A stretch of DNA of 64,000 nucleotides from CAWJMD01 sp963843835 (GTDB lineage: Bacteria > Actinomycetota > Actinomycetes > Actinomycetales > CAWJMD01), in assembly GCA_963843835.1 (NCBI GenBank), contig CAWJMD010000003.1:186001-250000 (forward strand), read 5' to 3'. The position numbers were made by a program, and so were the translations under genes. The notes beneath the pieces are model-generated. The model was not told the origin of the DNA. It worked only from the letters and a program-made list of their open reading frames with translations, and searched no databases. Position 1 is the first letter of the stretch. Each line of letters starts with the position of its first letter. Positions 35,164 through 52,961 of the stretch are shown here, piece by piece.

Positions 35164-35197
35164 CCGGTGGGCGCCGCCGTCAGGCGGCGCCCACCGG
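35164..35197 (-). terminator. tuf terminator
   Basis: A perfect 15-base-pair stem (CCGGTGGGCGCCGCC, 35164-35178, with its complement 35183-35197) and a GTCA loop start 6 bases after the tuf stop. It separates the tuf transcript from the S10 operon. Confidence 0.88.
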
Positions 35198-35202
35198 GTA
35201 CA

Positions 35203-36396
<1,194 letters not shown>

Positions 36397-36465
36397 GGGG
36401 GGTCCTCCTTGGAGCTTGTCGTGTACGCCGTCCGCTGCGGACGCAGTCGGATCGAACGAGGGGGG

Positions 36466-36495
36466 AGTGTAGTCACCGGGCCAGGGCCCGGCGAC
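36466..36495 (-). promoter_or_regulatory. fusA-tuf intergenic hairpin with candidate tuf -10
   Basis: A stem GTC-x-CCGGGC / GCCCGG-x-GAC (36472-36495, one mismatch) lies 32 bases after the fusA stop, directly followed on the minus strand by TACACT (36471-36466), a good -10. No -35 was found at the right distance because the hairpin occupies that position. It may let tuf be made separately from the str operon. Confidence 0.45.
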
Positions 36496-36526
36496 GGGGT
36501 GCGGTCAACCCTGCGTCAGCAGGACC

Positions 36527-38629
<2,103 letters not shown>

Positions 38630-38703
38630 GGTGGCAAGCCTCTTCTCTCAGCGTGTCTGTGGGGCGGCGCCTGCCCGCCGGAAAGCGGGCAGGGACACCG
38701 CGG

Positions 38704-39174
38704 TCACCAGCGGTAGTGCGCGAAGGCCTTGTTCGAGTCGGCCATCTTGTGCACGTCCTCGCGCCGCTTCACAGCTGCGCCGAGGCCGTTGCTGGCGTCG
38801 AGGATCTCGTTCATCAGACGCTCGGTCATCGTCTTCTCGCGGCGGGCCTGGGCGTAGCCGACCAGCCAGCGCAGAGCGAGGGTGGTCGAGCGACCGGGCT
38901 TCACCTCGACGGGCACCTGGTAGGTGGCCCCGCCGACGCGACGGCTCTTGACCTCGAGGGCCGGGCGGACGTTGTCCATCGCGCGCTTGAGCGCGATGAC
39001 CGGGTCCGTACCCGTCTTCTCGCGGGCACCCTCGAGGGCGCCGTAGACGATGCGCTCCGCGGTGGACTTCTTGCCGTCCTGGAGCACCTTGTTCACCAGC
39101 TGGGTCACCAGCGGCGAGTTGTAGACCGGGTCGATCACGAGTGGCCGCTTGGGGGCCGGGCCCTTGCGGGGCAT
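38704..39174 (-). CDS. rpsG: 30S ribosomal protein S7
   Basis: Nucleates the 3' domain of 16S rRNA and in E. coli is the str operon repressor. ATG 39174 shares one base with the rpsL stop (TGATG) and gives 156 residues: MPRKGPAPKRPLVIDPVYNS to AFAHYRW. The longer open frame upstream lies inside rpsL and is not used. Confidence 0.98.
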   Translation of the reverse strand: MPRKGPAPKRPLVIDPVYNSPLVTQLVNKVLQDGKKSTAERIVYGALEGAREKTGTDPVIALKRAMDNVRPALEVKSRRVGGATYQVPVEVKPGRSTTLALRWLVGYAQARREKTMTERLMNEILDASNGLGAAVKRREDVHKMADSNKAFAHYRW

Positions 39175-39548
39175 CAGCTCTTCTCCTTCTTCGCGCCGTA
39201 ACGGCTGCGAGCCTGCTTGCGGTTCTTGACGCCCTGGGTGTCGAGCGACCCACGGATGATCTTGTAGCGCACACCCGGCAGGTCCTTCACGCGGCCGCCA
39301 CGCACGAGCACGATCGAGTGCTCCTGCAGGTTGTGGCCCACGCCGGGGATGTACGCCGTGACCTCGATGCCGCTGGACAGCCGCACGCGGGCCACCTTGC
39401 GCAGTGCCGAGTTCGGCTTCTTCGGGGTGGTCGTGTACACCCGGGTGCACACGCCGCGACGCTGAGGGCTGCCCTTGAGGGCAGGGGTCTTCTGCTTCGC
39501 GACCTTGTCCTGGCGGCCCTTGCGCACCAGCTGCTGGATCGTGGGCAC
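39174..39548 (-). CDS. rpsL: 30S ribosomal protein S12
   Basis: Controls decoding accuracy. The 124-residue protein starts at GTG 39548 (MPTIQQLVRKGRQDK). The two streptomycin-resistance hotspots, TPKKPNSALRKVARV and VGHNLQEHSIVLVRGGRVKDLPGVRY, have the wild-type residues, so ordinary streptomycin sensitivity at this target is expected. It is the first gene of the str operon. Confidence 0.98.
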   Translation of the reverse strand: MPTIQQLVRKGRQDKVAKQKTPALKGSPQRRGVCTRVYTTTPKKPNSALRKVARVRLSSGIEVTAYIPGVGHNLQEHSIVLVRGGRVKDLPGVRYKIIRGSLDTQGVKNRKQARSRYGAKKEKS

Positions 39549-39792
39549 TACGTCTCCGTCTGTCGTCTCGCGGTGTGGGTCGTGCTCGGGTCATGCGGTG
39601 GTGCCGGTCTGGAACTGGTTCCCGGTCGGCGGCGGGGCGTGCACCCCGCGGTCGGGTGTGTCGGCCGCTCCCCCACGTCTGCGGCGGTGGACGCCGGGTG
39701 GTGGTCGAAGCGACGTACCCGCTGCGTGCTCGACTTCAGCGTTGGGGCGGCGGGCGTGGCCGATGGCCCGGGCGGGCCCGGGCAACCGGTCA

Positions 39793-39822
39793 AAGGTACC
39801 GGCTCGTGCGCGGGAGCGTCAA
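39793..39822 (-). promoter_or_regulatory. promoter of the str operon
   Basis: Minus strand: TTGACG (39822-39817), 18 bases, TACCTT (39798-39793). The spacing and pattern match rplM, rplJ and rpoB. It lies within the hairpin that terminates rpoC: the spacer is one arm of the stem. Confidence 0.7.
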
Positions 39823-39845
39823 AAGCGCTACCCCGCACGAGCCGG
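39799..39845 (-). terminator. rpoC terminator hairpin
   Basis: CCGGCTCGTGCG (39799-39810) pairs perfectly with 39834-39845 (12 base pairs), extended by GGG/CCC past one bulged base. The loop contains a further small AGCG/GCGCT stem. It starts 23 bases after the rpoC stop and overlaps the rpsL promoter. Confidence 0.75.
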
Positions 39846-39867
39846 CCCCGTGGTGCGGTGCGACCGG

Positions 39868-43758
<3,891 letters not shown>

Positions 43759-43854
43759 GACGTTTCCTGCTTTCTACTCTGTGTTTCTGCGAGTGCGGGC
43801 GAGGGGTGCCGGGACGCTCAGACCGGGGGCCGGCCCGGAGCGTCCCGGCGCGTC

Positions 43855-47343
<3,489 letters not shown>

Positions 47344-47461
47344 AGAGGGGTCCTTCCACGGGCCTGCGGGTGTTACGAACGCACGCTGAGTGACCCGGGA
47401 GAAGGCTCAGCACAAGAGGCCTGGCAGTCACGGGATGGGACACACGGCAGCGCAAAGCGTC

Positions 47462-47491
47462 AGCGTACTCGCGCAGGGCGCGATTGTCCAA
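47462..47491 (-). promoter_or_regulatory. promoter of rpoB-rpoC
   Basis: Minus strand: TTGGAC (47491-47486), 18 bases, TACGCT (47467-47462). The -10 is identical to that of rplJ. Confidence 0.75.
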
Positions 47492-47667
47492 GCCGGTCCT
47501 CGGGAGCCACCTCGGCCCCATGGGGGGTCGGGGCGGCCAAGCCGCACGAGCACCGGTTGCGCGTCGATGGTGACCGTCCCCGGCGCTCGCGTCAAGCACC
47601 TTGGCCCACCTGGGGACGACCACCGACCGGCCGGAGGCGGGCGCACGACCGGGGGCGCCGCCCGGGT

Positions 47668-47697
47668 CCGGTGTGACACCGTGTGAGCGCACACCGG
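47668..47697. promoter_or_regulatory. paired palindromes, likely repressor operator
   Basis: An outer inverted repeat CCGGTGTG (47668-47675) / CACACCGG (47690-47697) contains two adjacent palindromes: GGTGT-G-ACACC (47670-47680) and GTGTG-AGCG-CACAC (47681-47694). They end 19 bases before the monooxygenase start, where a repressor (for example TetR type) would block transcription. No regulator gene is adjacent. Confidence 0.55.
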
Positions 47698-47716
47698 CGG
47701 CAAGGGGTGGACGTAC

Positions 47717-49276
47717 GTGACAGACCAGGCGCGCGGCACGCCCCTCCCGCCGCACGTGCGCGTGGCCGTGGTGGGAGCGGGGTTCGGCGGTCTCGCCGCC
47801 GCGATCGGGCTCCTGCGCTCGGGCGAGCGCGACCTGGTCGTGCTCGAGCGGGCCGACGAGGTGGGCGGGACGTGGCGCGACAACTCCTACCCGGGGTGCG
47901 CCTGCGACGTGCCGAGCCACCTCTACTCCCTGTCGTACGCGCCCTTCCCCGGCTGGTCCCACCGCTTCGCCCGGCAGCAGGAGATCCAGGACTACCTGGT
48001 GCACGTGGCCGACACCTTCGGGGTGCGCCCCTACGTCCGCTTCGGGTCGGACGTCAGGGGCGCCGCCTGGGACCGGGTCGCGCAGCGGTGGCGGTTGAGC
48101 ACGACAGCCGGTGACCTGACCGCCGACGTCGTGGTGTCCGCGGCCGGCCCGCTGTCGGAGCCGGCGGTGCCGGACATCGAGGGCCTGGGGTCATTCGCCG
48201 GCACCACGTTCCACTCGGCCGCCTGGGACCACGACCACGACCTGACCGGACGCCGGGTGGCCGTGCTAGGCACCGGGGCCTCCGCGATCCAGTTCGTGCC
48301 GCACGTCCAGCGTCGTGCCGGGCACCTCACGCTCTTCCAGCGGACCGCCCCGTGGGTGCTGCCCCGTGGTGACCGTCCGATCACGCACCTCGAGCGGGAG
48401 CTGTTCCGTCGGGTCCCGCTCGCCCAGAGGGTGGCTCGGGCAGCGGTGTACTGGGGCCGCGAGACCTGGGTGGTCGGCTTCCGGCGCCTGCGCCTGATGC
48501 GACTGGCCGAGCGGCGAGCCCTGCGCGACCTCGAACGGGCGGTGCCGGACCCCACCCTGCGGACGAAGCTCACGCCCACCTACCGTCTCGGCTGCAAGCG
48601 CGTCCTGATGAGCAATGACTACTACCCGGCGCTGACCCGGCCGGACGTCGAGGTCGTCACGGACCGGATCGAGCGGGTGCTCCCCCACGCGGTGGTGACG
48701 GTGGACGCGGCCGGGCGCCGGCGCGAGCACCCGGTGGACACGATCATCCTGGGCACCGGTTTCCGGGCGACGCATCCTCCACTGGCCCCGGTCGTGGTCG
48801 GCACCGACGGCCGGTCACTGGCCGACCACTGGGCCGACGGGGGGATGCAGGCCTACCTGGGCCTGAGCGTCGCCGGCTTCCCGAGCTTCTTCCACCTGCT
48901 CGGACCCAACACCGGGCTGGGGCACACCTCGGTGGTGCTGATGCTCGAGGCGCAGGTGCGCTACCTCGTCGACCTGCTGGGTCAGGCCGAGGCGCGCGGC
49001 GCGACGTCGATCGAGCCGCAGCCGCGGGTGCAGGCGGCCTACAACGAATGGGTCCAGCAGCAGCTCGAGGGCACGGTCTGGAACGCGGGCGGCTGCTCCA
49101 GCTGGTACCTCGACGAGCACGGGCGCAACACGACGCTGTGGCCGACGTTCGTGCCCGCCTTCCGCGCGCGGTTGCGCCGACCCCGGATCGGGGACTACCG
49201 GCTCGGCCGGTCCGGTCGGCCGACGGAGGACGGGCCCGTGTCCGTGGCGGGGCGCACGAGCGGGACGGTCGCATGA
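47717..49276 (+). CDS. flavin-dependent (Baeyer-Villiger type) monooxygenase
   Basis: Predicted to insert oxygen into a ketone or related substrate using FAD and NADPH. The 519-residue protein has the FAD dinucleotide motif GAGFGG (20-25), the Baeyer-Villiger fingerprint in the form F160-x-G-x3-H166-x3-W170-D, the NADPH motif GTGASA (185-190) and LGTGFRATHP near residue 350. The substrate cannot be read from sequence; a lipid or steroid-like ketone is possible given the Mce operon close by. GTG 47717 has AAGGGG upstream. The stop overlaps the SDR start by 4 bases, so both are made together. In mycobacteria a similar monooxygenase-SDR pair occurs in the mymA operon. Confidence 0.85.
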   Translation: MTDQARGTPLPPHVRVAVVGAGFGGLAAAIGLLRSGERDLVVLERADEVGGTWRDNSYPGCACDVPSHLYSLSYAPFPGWSHRFARQQEIQDYLVHVADTFGVRPYVRFGSDVRGAAWDRVAQRWRLSTTAGDLTADVVVSAAGPLSEPAVPDIEGLGSFAGTTFHSAAWDHDHDLTGRRVAVLGTGASAIQFVPHVQRRAGHLTLFQRTAPWVLPRGDRPITHLERELFRRVPLAQRVARAAVYWGRETWVVGFRRLRLMRLAERRALRDLERAVPDPTLRTKLTPTYRLGCKRVLMSNDYYPALTRPDVEVVTDRIERVLPHAVVTVDAAGRRREHPVDTIILGTGFRATHPPLAPVVVGTDGRSLADHWADGGMQAYLGLSVAGFPSFFHLLGPNTGLGHTSVVLMLEAQVRYLVDLLGQAEARGATSIEPQPRVQAAYNEWVQQQLEGTVWNAGGCSSWYLDEHGRNTTLWPTFVPAFRARLRRPRIGDYRLGRSGRPTEDGPVSVAGRTSGTVA

Positions 49277-50202
49277 ACGCAGCGAGAGGCTTCGCCGACC
49301 GCGGCTCCGGGAGGTCGATGGAAGACGCGGTCGTCGTGGTCACCGGGGCCGCGCGGGGGATCGGGGCGGAGCTGGCCCGTCAGCTGGCCGGCCGCGGCGC
49401 GCGCGTCGCCCTGCTGGGTCTCGAGCCGACGCTGCTGCGCGAGGTGGCGACGGCCCTGCAGGGAGCCCGTGCCTGGGACGTCGACGTGACGGACCCCGCC
49501 GCGCTGGCGCGCACCGCCGTCGAGGTGGTCGAGCACTTCGGGCGGGTCGATGTCGTGGTCGCGAACGCGGGGATCGCCAGCGGTGGCCCCCTCCTGCTCG
49601 CCGACCCGGAGCAGTACGACCGCGTGATCGCCGTCAACCTGCTGGGCAGCATCCGCACCGTCCGGGCGTTCCTGCCCGCGCTGGTCGAGTCGCGCGGCTA
49701 CGTGCTCCAGGTCGCCTCGCTGGCCGCGATCATCCCCGCGCCGATGATGAGCGCCTACTGCGCGAGCAAGTCCGGGGCCGAGGCCTTCGCCCACTCCCTG
49801 CGGGCCGAGGTGCGCCACCACGGGGTGGGTGTGGGCGTCGCGTACCTGAGCTGGACCGACACCGACATGGTGCGCGGCGCCGACGACAGCCAGGAGCTGG
49901 GCTCGATGCGGTCGCGCCTGCCCGGCGTCCTCGGTCGCACGTACCCGCTGGGACCCGCCGTGGAGCGGCTCGTGGTCGGCATCGAGCGGCGGCGCGGGCA
50001 CGTCTACGCCCAACCGTGGGTGCGTCCGCTGTCGTGGCTGCGGGTACCGCTCATCGCCCTGTCGGCCCGGGCTCCCCGCCGGGACCTGCGGCGGGCCGAG
50101 GACGCGATCCGCGCCTCCGCGGCCGACGCCACCCGGGCGGTCGGCGCTGGGGGGGCGGCAGACCGGGCCGGCGGGACCCCTGGCGGTGCACCCGAGAGCT
50201 GA
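49273..50202 (+). CDS. short-chain dehydrogenase/reductase
   Basis: An NAD(P)-dependent oxidoreductase of the classical SDR fold, 309 residues. Visible are TGAARGIG (24-31), NAG (98-100), Ser149 and the catalytic Y162-x3-K166 (YCASK). The C-terminal 60 residues are Arg/Ala-rich, with a possible membrane-associating stretch (SWLRVPLIALSA). It is translationally coupled to the monooxygenase (ATGA). ATG 49318, after GGGAGG, is an alternative start that would trim 15 residues. It probably supplies or consumes the ketone handled by the monooxygenase; this is inference from pairing. Confidence 0.85.
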   Translation: MNAARGFADRGSGRSMEDAVVVVTGAARGIGAELARQLAGRGARVALLGLEPTLLREVATALQGARAWDVDVTDPAALARTAVEVVEHFGRVDVVVANAGIASGGPLLLADPEQYDRVIAVNLLGSIRTVRAFLPALVESRGYVLQVASLAAIIPAPMMSAYCASKSGAEAFAHSLRAEVRHHGVGVGVAYLSWTDTDMVRGADDSQELGSMRSRLPGVLGRTYPLGPAVERLVVGIERRRGHVYAQPWVRPLSWLRVPLIALSARAPRRDLRRAEDAIRASAADATRAVGAGGAADRAGGTPGGAPES

Positions 50203-50337
50203 CCCGTGGACCCGCCGCTTCAGGCGACCGGCGGCGTGGGGCCGGCCAGGCGTCCTGCTCTGGCTGGCGCGCTCAGCACTGACAACGGGTTTCGGCTCAC
50301 ACCACCTGTGGACGACCAGCCGCTCCAGCAACCCTGT

Positions 50338-50354
50338 GGACGGAGGAGCCGTCC
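50338..50354 (-). terminator. hairpin at the end of the mce operon
   Basis: GGACGG-AGGAG-CCGTCC is a 6-pair stem beginning 3 bases after the stop of the last Mce-associated gene. The rest of the 154-base convergent gap to the SDR gene has a further weak GC stem near 50211-50235. Confidence 0.5.
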
Positions 50355-50356
50355 GG

Positions 50357-51064
50357 CTAGAGGGCGTCGACCTCCGACACCAGCCAGCGGTCCTGGCCGT
50401 CGACGACCGTGCGCACCATCGTGAAGCGGACACGGTTCTGGTCGGTCTGCGGCTGGTCCAGACGGTTCGACAGCGTCGTCTGGTCGACGAAGAGGAGCAC
50501 GACCACCTTGTCGGGCGTGGCCGAGACGACCCCGGACGTGAGCGCCTCGGCCTTGACCTGCGCCTGCGTCTGCGTGGCGACGGAGCGGATCGCGTTCTCG
50601 CTGGTCTCCGCGTACTCCTTCTTGAAGTCGCCGGTCGATACCTCCTGTGCGGCAGCGAAGTCGGCGTCGAGCGTCTCGTAGTCGTACGACAGGACGACGG
50701 CCGCGGCCGACCTGGCGGCCTCCGTGGCCGACGTCCGCGCGTCCGCCAGCTGCTGCTGACGTCGGTCGGCCACGAGCACGAGCACGGTCGCGGTCACCAC
50801 GGCGACCGCGACCAGCACGGCCACGGCGCGCAGGACGAGCTGCAGGCGCGGGGGGCGCGCGGTAGGCATCGGCGGGCGGTAGTCCCTGACGGCTCCCTGC
50901 TTCCCGGGTGCCTTCGGTGCCGGCTTCGGGGAGACCGGGTCCCGGTCCGACGCCGGCCTCTTCTGCAGCAGCGGGGTCGACACGGTGGGGGCGTCAGGGC
51001 TGGTCACACGGTCCCGCCGCTCGCCGGCGACGCGGCGTCGGCCGCCGGTGCTTGCCGGGGTCAC
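50357..51064 (-). CDS. Mce-associated membrane protein
   Basis: A 235-residue bitopic protein: a Pro/Arg-rich cytoplasmic part (1-74), one membrane helix (about 76-98), then an extracytoplasmic domain with LSYDYETLDADFAAAQEVSTGDFKKEY and a C-terminal RWLVSEVDAL. This is the layout of Mam/Mas proteins that close actinobacterial mce operons and stabilise the transporter. It is the last gene of the operon and overlaps its neighbour by 4 bases (GTGA). The YDYETLDADFAAA block is matched by LDYRTFDDDIELV in the upstream paralogue. Confidence 0.87.
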   Translation of the reverse strand: MTPASTGGRRRVAGERRDRVTSPDAPTVSTPLLQKRPASDRDPVSPKPAPKAPGKQGAVRDYRPPMPTARPPRLQLVLRAVAVLVAVAVVTATVLVLVADRRQQQLADARTSATEAARSAAAVVLSYDYETLDADFAAAQEVSTGDFKKEYAETSENAIRSVATQTQAQVKAEALTSGVVSATPDKVVVLLFVDQTTLSNRLDQPQTDQNRVRFTMVRTVVDGQDRWLVSEVDAL

Positions 51065-51669
51065 GGGGTTCCTCCGGTGGTCGTGGGAGTGGGTGTCGGG
51101 CTCCCGGACGGAGCGGGCTCAACCGGGGATCCCGGCGTCTGGATCGAGCTGGACACGAACGTCAGCTGGCTGACCAGCCACCGGTCCCCCGTCCGGGTCA
51201 GGTCCATCTGGAGGCGGTAGTGACGCGGCGTGGGGTCAGGGCTGGAGACGTTGCTGACCTCGGTGTCCGCTACGACGAGGACCTGGGCGCTGTCCTCGTC
51301 CATGCTGACGACACCGGCCTCGGAGACCGAGCCCGTCGACACGGACTTGTTCTGCGTCACCAGGTCTCGGACCTGCTCGACCCCTGAGCGGAACTGCTCG
51401 CGGAAGTCACCGGTGGATCCGTCGAGCACGAGCTCGATGTCGTCGTCGAACGTCCGGTAGTCGAGGGTGGTGAAGTTGACCGCGTGCTGCTTCGCCTCCT
51501 GAAGCACCTGTCCGCGGCGCTCCTCGGCGGCCCGATGGTCGAGCACCTTGGGAGCCGTCACGGCGAGGAGCACGAGAGACGCGACGAACGCGACCGCGGT
51601 CAGCACCACCACGCCCAGCGTGACGGCCCGACGGCTCGGGCGGCGCACCTGGACCGAGACCGGGCTCAC
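51061..51669 (-). CDS. Mce-associated membrane protein
   Basis: A 202-residue paralogue of the following gene: short cytoplasmic N-terminus, membrane helix (about 17-38), then TTLDYRTFDDDIELVLDGSTGDFREQF and RWLVSQLTFVSSS, ending in a Pro/Thr/Ser tail. GTG 51669 overlaps the mceF stop by 4 bases and fits a plain single-helix product. It likely acts at the periplasmic side of the Mce complex. Confidence 0.87.
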   Translation of the reverse strand: MSPVSVQVRRPSRRAVTLGVVVLTAVAFVASLVLLAVTAPKVLDHRAAEERRGQVLQEAKQHAVNFTTLDYRTFDDDIELVLDGSTGDFREQFRSGVEQVRDLVTQNKSVSTGSVSEAGVVSMDEDSAQVLVVADTEVSNVSSPDPTPRHYRLQMDLTRTGDRWLVSQLTFVSSSIQTPGSPVEPAPSGSPTPTPTTTGGTP

Positions 51670-52961
51670 GACCCGCCCCCCAGCAGGAGGTACTCGAGCG
51701 CGGCGGAGCCTGTCAGCCCCGCGGGCGCGGACCTGTTGACGACGGTGGGACCGGTGCTGCCCGACGTGCCCAGAGCAGGCCCGACGCCGGGGTTCAGGAG
51801 GTAGCTGCTCGGCAGCGGTGAGGCGGCTTCCGACCGCGGGTACGGGGCGTTCTGCGACCCACGGACGTTGATGCCGCTCCCCCGCGGCTCGGCGCACATC
51901 GCCCCGAGGTTGGGGGCACCCACCTGGCCGTCCTGCGCTTCGGGACGCGAGGTGGACAGGGACGAGTAGCCGCGCGTGCAGGGCGGCGGGTCGTTGGGGT
52001 TCATCGCGAGGCCGAAGCGCGCCGCATAGCGTCCCTCCGAGTTCCGCTGGACCACTGTGTACCCGCCTGCCACGACTGAAGGGTACGTGGCCAGCAGCTG
52101 CTCGACGCCGTCGATGCGCACCACCGTCACCTCCCCGACGGTCACCATGTTGGTCAGCAGTCCGGCGATCTCCGGACGGTTGTCGGTGAGCAGCTGGTCG
52201 AGCTCGCCGGAGGCCACCACGCCGCGGTCCAGCACCGTCCGCAGGTCGGCGTCCGTCCGGTCGCCGGCGAGCGTCTCGGTGAGGTCGGCGAGATCGGCCG
52301 AGAACGACCGGATCGCCGGTCCGGTGTCGCGCTGGGTGTCGAGCACGATCTCCCCGTCGTTGATCAGCGTGAGCGTCTCCGGGAGCGCGTCGGTGGCCGC
52401 GAGGGTGAGCCGGTCGCCGGCGTCGAGGAGCCGCTGGAGGTCCCGGCCACCCCCGGCGAACGCCTTGCCGAGCTCGCTGACCACGGTGCGAAGGTCCTGC
52501 CGGTCGACGGAGTTGACGAGCCGGTCGACGTCCAGGAGGAGCGTCTCGGTGGCGACCGGGGTGCGAGTGCGGACCCGGGCGATGGTGTCGCCCGCGGCCA
52601 GGAAGGGACCGTCCGACACCGCGGGCTGGAGGTCGAGATACTGCTCCCCCACCGCCGACCGGTTCTCCACGACCGCGTCGGTGTCGGCGGGCACGCGACG
52701 GTCGCCCTCGATGCGCAGGTCGACGAGGACGCCGTCGTCCGACAGCCGCAGCTGGTCCACCCGCCCGATCGTCACGCCGCGGTAGGTGACCTCGGCGCCC
52801 GCGTAGATCCCGCCCGACTCGGCGAGGTCGACGCTCACCACGTACGAACGGCCGGTCAGGATGTCGCCCACGCCGAGGTACCGCGCGCTGACGTAGGTCA
52901 CGCCGAGGACGGTGATGACGGCGAACGCGATCAGCTGGATGACCGTGGCGCGGCGGATCAT
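51666..52961 (-). CDS. mceF: MCE family protein MceF
   Basis: Sixth substrate-binding subunit of the Mce lipid importer, 431 residues. A single N-terminal helix (about 7-26) is followed by the MCE domain (about 38-115; ESGGIYAGAEVTYRGVTIGRVDQL), a long helical region (about 150-300) and a Pro/Ser-rich end with two cysteines (PPCTRGY and AMCAEP). The six Mce proteins are thought to form a hexameric tunnel across the envelope. ATG 52961 overlaps the mceE stop by 4 bases. Confidence 0.93.
   Translation of the reverse strand: MIRRATVIQLIAFAVITVLGVTYVSARYLGVGDILTGRSYVVSVDLAESGGIYAGAEVTYRGVTIGRVDQLRLSDDGVLVDLRIEGDRRVPADTDAVVENRSAVGEQYLDLQPAVSDGPFLAAGDTIARVRTRTPVATETLLLDVDRLVNSVDRQDLRTVVSELGKAFAGGGRDLQRLLDAGDRLTLAATDALPETLTLINDGEIVLDTQRDTGPAIRSFSADLADLTETLAGDRTDADLRTVLDRGVVASGELDQLLTDNRPEIAGLLTNMVTVGEVTVVRIDGVEQLLATYPSVVAGGYTVVQRNSEGRYAARFGLAMNPNDPPPCTRGYSSLSTSRPEAQDGQVGAPNLGAMCAEPRGSGINVRGSQNAPYPRSEAASPLPSSYLLNPGVGPALGTSGSTGPTVVNRSAPAGLTGSAALEYLLLGGGS

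Larger units (their letters stand above)
34844..35202 (-). promoter_or_regulatory. 359-base rpsJ upstream region and leader
   Basis: No gene is credible here. From the tuf side it contains the tuf terminator (35164-35197), a candidate rpsJ promoter (35086-35116) and a leader of about 235 bases. The leader holds a 14-pair hairpin at 34926-34962 (CGCAC, GTG, CGGCGC pairing across a CATCTC loop, with one mismatch and one bulge). This could be a ribosomal-protein feedback site. Confidence 0.5.
39549..39867 (-). promoter_or_regulatory. 319-base rpsL upstream region and leader
   Basis: Contains no credible gene. It holds the rpoC terminator and, overlapping it, the rpsL promoter (39793-39822), then a leader of about 237 bases. 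Within the leader a 6-pair stem GCGGGG-CGTGCA-CCCCGC (39632-39649) and a GC palindrome near 39767-39784 are visible. Their role is unknown. Confidence 0.55.
47344..47716. promoter_or_regulatory. 373-base divergent region between rpoB and the monooxygenase gene
   Basis: No gene is seen. The minus side carries the rpoB promoter (47462-47491) and leader. The plus side carries the paired palindromes at 47668-47697 just before the monooxygenase start, and AAGGGG about 9 bases before the GTG as a ribosome site. About 170 bases between them hold nothing recognised. Confidence 0.6.
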
